This document shows, piece after piece, positions 23,753 to 64,000 of a stretch of DNA of 64,000 bases. The DNA lies in assembly GCA_009760855.2 (NCBI GenBank), contig WPIO01000046.1, forward strand, positions 2,039,501 through 2,103,500. The letters are read 5' to 3'. Position 1 is the stretch's first letter, and every line of letters begins with the position of its first letter. The position numbers and the translations under genes were made by a program. The stretch comes from Cristatella mucedo. Its lineage: Eukaryota > Bryozoa > Phylactolaemata > Cristatellidae. The notes under the pieces were generated by a model that saw only the letters and a program-made list of their open reading frames with translations, was not told where the DNA came from and searched no databases.

Positions 23753-25778
23753 TACATATATATATAGGGCATGTCCAATCTTACACCTGCTGCCATCTGG
23801 ATGATCGTAAAAACCCAGACAGCTACAGCCATTTACTGCCTTCATTTTGATGTGCCCAGAATTCAGCAACTTCTTTTGCTCGTCTTACCTGCTACACCAG
23901 CACGCAGTCTCACGTGCTCACTGGCCTGGTCCTGCAAAGGTGTTCCTGGGCACTGTCACGTTATGCTACTTACTTTACTACTTACGTTACTGCAACGAAT
24001 TTAGCACTGATCAAGGGCGAACTCAGGTACCTGGGGAGAAAACGCACTGCACATAAGAATCAAACACAGGTCTCTGTACTCCAACATCTGCACCCTTCTT
24101 TTCACCCGAGGACACTTGCCTTGCAAAAGTGACGACACCAAATCAGCCTAAAGTTTCGTTAATAATATTTTTTCCTAAAAGGATTCGAAGTCACAAGATG
24201 TTGGCTTGGGTCTGGGGATAGCTTATCAATAAGGTTTAGTTAAACGCGAGCATGGGCATGCTTTCTATATGGATCAGCTCGGTAGTGGACTGAGTCGGAG
24301 TGATACCAATGGCATGTGAATATCGAGGGATGGATATCTCTTGCTAGTCTCTTAAATGCATGTAGCTGTGACGAGTACTGGTGCAGCGGTAGTAAAAAGC
24401 ACCATAACACTGACAAAACACGGCTACCAACGGTTGATGGATGACACACAAGTCAACAGAGGAAGAAAAAGCAGCAACTAGGGATGGAACATCGAAAGAA
24501 AGATTGAATGTTGACTGCCGGATTAGGCAACAGCAAATGCATTAAAAAAATCTTGATTTATATGGGTGTGCATTGCCACAACAGAGTTACATCAGCACAT
24601 TATCAGCACTGAAAGTATCCCGCATGGAAGCTTTAGGCATTGCCAGCCTCAACACCAGGTCCCTAAAGCGCGAGGCCTAGTCTGCTGCTGTAACAGCACG
24701 GCAGGCGATGTAAGCAGACCAAACGCGAGATCGGCTACCATGGCACCTGCAGCTGATAGTGCTGCTGTGCTAAGTACAATGCCATACAGGCCGATCTGCA
24801 AAGCCAATCAGCTTTTCCCTTACACATACGGCCTGGTACGATGCTTGAAAATGAACTAATGAAGGACCATAAGGCTGGTGGATGCTCAGGCCTGCCCTGA
24901 CGTTTGAATATCTCAGGAACTCCTTAACGGGAAGTACGTGGTGCCAGAAAATTCACGCCATCAGTAAACCACTGCCTACTGCCATGCCCACAGAAGATAA
25001 CCCCGGACCAACACATCATGAATAGTGCAGATAAAAATATAAAATGTAATGCCTCTCCGTGCCGGCTGCATGCTCCGCGCTCGATTGCAGCAACACCATC
25101 GCCTGCAAGCATGACCAAGGCAAGGCAGGCTGTAGCCAACGACAGGACTGGTTGCCGGTGATGACAGCAAAACATACTCTTAGATGAGCGAGGAGCTGAA
25201 TGGGATTCGGAAAATAGAACTGCAAACAGGAAGCAGACAGCGCACAAGGCACGGACTAGACACATCTGATGTGTACAAAATGCCTGAACTTCTCTACGCA
25301 GAGAAGGCCGAGACATCAGTTCACAGGGAGGAGTCTGCAAAGTTTCTGCCTACAGCACTGCTAGCCACTAGCTAAGAGTCAGGCAGAAACGGCGGTAAGC
25401 TATGCTTCTCTGAATCATGCCAGTTTGCCAGTCGTTACATGCTCAGAGCAGGGTGGTTGAACCTGTGGCCAGTCCGACCACATCGAGGCCAGGTCGATTT
25501 GCGATGGCCTTCCTTGCTCGGGTGAGGGGTTGCAGTATGCTAGTAGCATCACCGTCGACAGAACTGCTACACATTCACCAGCGTGCACAGCCAGACTGGC
25601 CTGTGCGATGTGTACATTATTGGGTGGCTACTCCATCTACTTCTGTGCAGGGCAGCTACTTGAATGCTTCGCAAGCTCGCAGGCAGCCAGGCCCACGGCT
25701 GCTGCTGCCACTGGCAGCACGAGCTGGCAGCAGCAGCCGTGGCAGCACGGCGGCAGCTTCGGCTGCTTCAAAGCGCTG
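23753..25778. other. 3' flank of the sorting nexin gene; no other gene seen
   Basis: The 3' UTR should start at 25778 and run leftwards. Frames on both strands (for example 24924-25340) show no recognised domain. A GC-rich imperfect inverted repeat of GCTGCTGC type lies at about 25699-25740. Confidence 0.4.
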
Positions 25779-62834
<37,056 letters not shown>

Positions 62835-63390
62835 ATCTCTTAGAAACCAGGTCTTCTTGTCTGTGTGTGTACTTTGGTACCTGCACTTTCGCGGCTGGTG
62901 GGGTAACCACCCCAGGCCGGAAACGGTGAGGTTAAGGCTACGCCCTAACGCGAATATCTATTTCGTATGCAGTCGTTATGGCGAGCCACATTTCGGTTGT
63001 GTCAAAAACCGCTGCGGCACTTCCTCATCTGCTGCAGCCCTCTCGCTCTCGCTCTTGCTCTTGCTCTCTCTCTCTCTCTCTCTCTCGCTTTCGCTCTTGC
63101 TCTCTCTCTCGCTTGCTCTCTCTCCCTCTCTTTTCGTACTTATCTCGGTCTATATGATGTATCTTGAATGTAATATCCGGTGGGTTTGGATGCCAGGTAC
63201 GCTCGTGAGTCCTTTTACAGCGGCGAGTAGGCTACTCGGTCGTCACAGACTTAAGGGTAAGATTACGAATACCGTCTTCGTGTCATCTCCCTTGAGATCC
63301 GCTGGTAAAGTGGCAGCTGCTAGAACGTCAGCCGTGCTCTTATAGGCTCACTTTCTTCGCTCGGCCGCTCCGATTCAGCGTTCGTAGTGG
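62835..63390 (-). promoter_or_regulatory. Probable 5' UTR and promoter of the sorting nexin
   Basis: This follows the proposed start codon on its upstream side. It includes a (CT)n/CTCTCG-rich tract (63040-63130; GA-rich on the gene strand). Position only: no TATA box or initiator is claimed. Confidence 0.35.
63040..63130 (+). repeat. CT-rich (CTCTCGCT/CTTGCT)n microsatellite
   Basis: An imperfect repeat of CTCTCG, CTCTTG and CT units. Leucine/serine-rich translations here are artefacts. Confidence 0.93.
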
Positions 63391-63393
63391 AAG

Positions 63394-63562
63394 CTAGCAC
63401 CTGGGCAATGATAGCCCAGAAAGTAAAGTGCTCGCTCGTCATTGCTGAGGTCGTGGGTTCGAATCCTGCAGTAGGTGATTCTGTATTGCTAACTGCAAGC
63501 GTTGGTGATAGCCGTTAAGGCTCTCTGATGCAATACAAGTGAGGCTGTTAAATCAGCTAATA
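63394..63562 (+). repeat. tRNA-derived SINE
   Basis: 'gggcaatgatagcccagaaagtaaagtgctcgct' (box A zone), GGTTCGAATCC, 'ggtgatagccgttaaggctct' and AGTGAGGCTGTTAAATCAGC. A well-kept copy beside the sorting nexin upstream region. Confidence 0.9.
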
Positions 63563-64000
63563 TGTATTAGAGCAGTAAACGGAAGATGGGCACGCTACTG
63601 AAACGCACTAGCTCAGGGTGCTGGGCTCAGCTGACGTCTTGTTACCGCTGAATAAGTTCATTGTTGGATGACGGGCAACCATTATATCAAATGTGGCGGG
63701 AAACAATATTTGTACGTAATATTCTATTCCGGCATGCCGGGATGCTTTATGCATTTTTGGGGATTGAGGAATCTAAATTCTAAACCGCATAATAGTTTGT
63801 CTAGATTAGTTGTAGTAATCTTCGACTGTGCAAGTGTATCAGTCGCTTTGCAGATGTATAGGTTATGCACGTAAGCACTTCGCCGGTAAGGAGATTTGAC
63901 GGTAAGTTGGTTCACATCACCTGTTCATTTGGCAGGCAAAGACTAATCGGAAGACTCGGACTAGTCAGAGGACATGCATTCCCGACAACATTACATCACC

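Noticed and set aside
24924..25340. 138-codon minus-strand frame downstream of the sorting nexin
   Set aside because: No recognisable motif; several overlapping frames in the same region; no sign of splice or start context.

Overview
The window is animal nuclear DNA, most likely from an invertebrate with a repeat-rich genome. It holds spliced genes with consensus GT/AG introns of up to several kb, many non-LTR retrotransposon (LINE) 3' fragments, a tRNA-derived SINE family, DNA-transposon remnants and long microsatellites. I see no prokaryotic, plastid or viral gene. I cannot name the species; the protein sequences do not decide the phylum.

Two real protein-coding genes can be assembled, both on the minus strand. 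(1) 62834 down to 25779: a complete-looking sorting nexin of the SNX9/18/33 family, built from 16 coding exons whose phases all match. It gives 550 residues in the order SH3, proline-rich/acidic linker, PX, yoke and BAR, ending at a TAG stop. Members of this family bind phosphoinositides and bend membrane during endocytosis. (2) 9052 down to 1692: the first four coding exons (155 residues) of a TMEM145/GPR180-like membrane protein, with a signal peptide and most of the extracellular domain. The seven-helix part lies beyond the left edge.

Layout: 1-1100, LINE debris; 1.7-9.1 kb, the TMEM145-like gene with SINEs, a minisatellite and two perfect hairpins in its introns; 9.1-25.7 kb, intergenic, with LINE A copies, a foldback element, a GC-rich dispersed repeat, a hAT remnant, a diverged ~190-bp tandem array and a (GA)n tract; 25.8-62.8 kb, the sorting nexin gene, whose introns hold most of the LINEs and SINEs, a decayed transposon-like gene, (CA)n and (TA)n arrays and a twin-primed LINE; 62.8-64 kb, its upstream flank with a CT-rich tract and a SINE.

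Most other open frames are retrotransposon pieces, microsatellite translations or chance frames. Three repeat lineages dominate: LINE A (CR1/L2-like reverse transcriptase, tail ending in ATT repeats), LINE B (a related 3' end with an ACATT-like tail) and a tRNA-derived SINE of about 170 bp. Two short elements join a tRNA-like head to a LINE A-type tail, which suggests that LINE A mobilised them.
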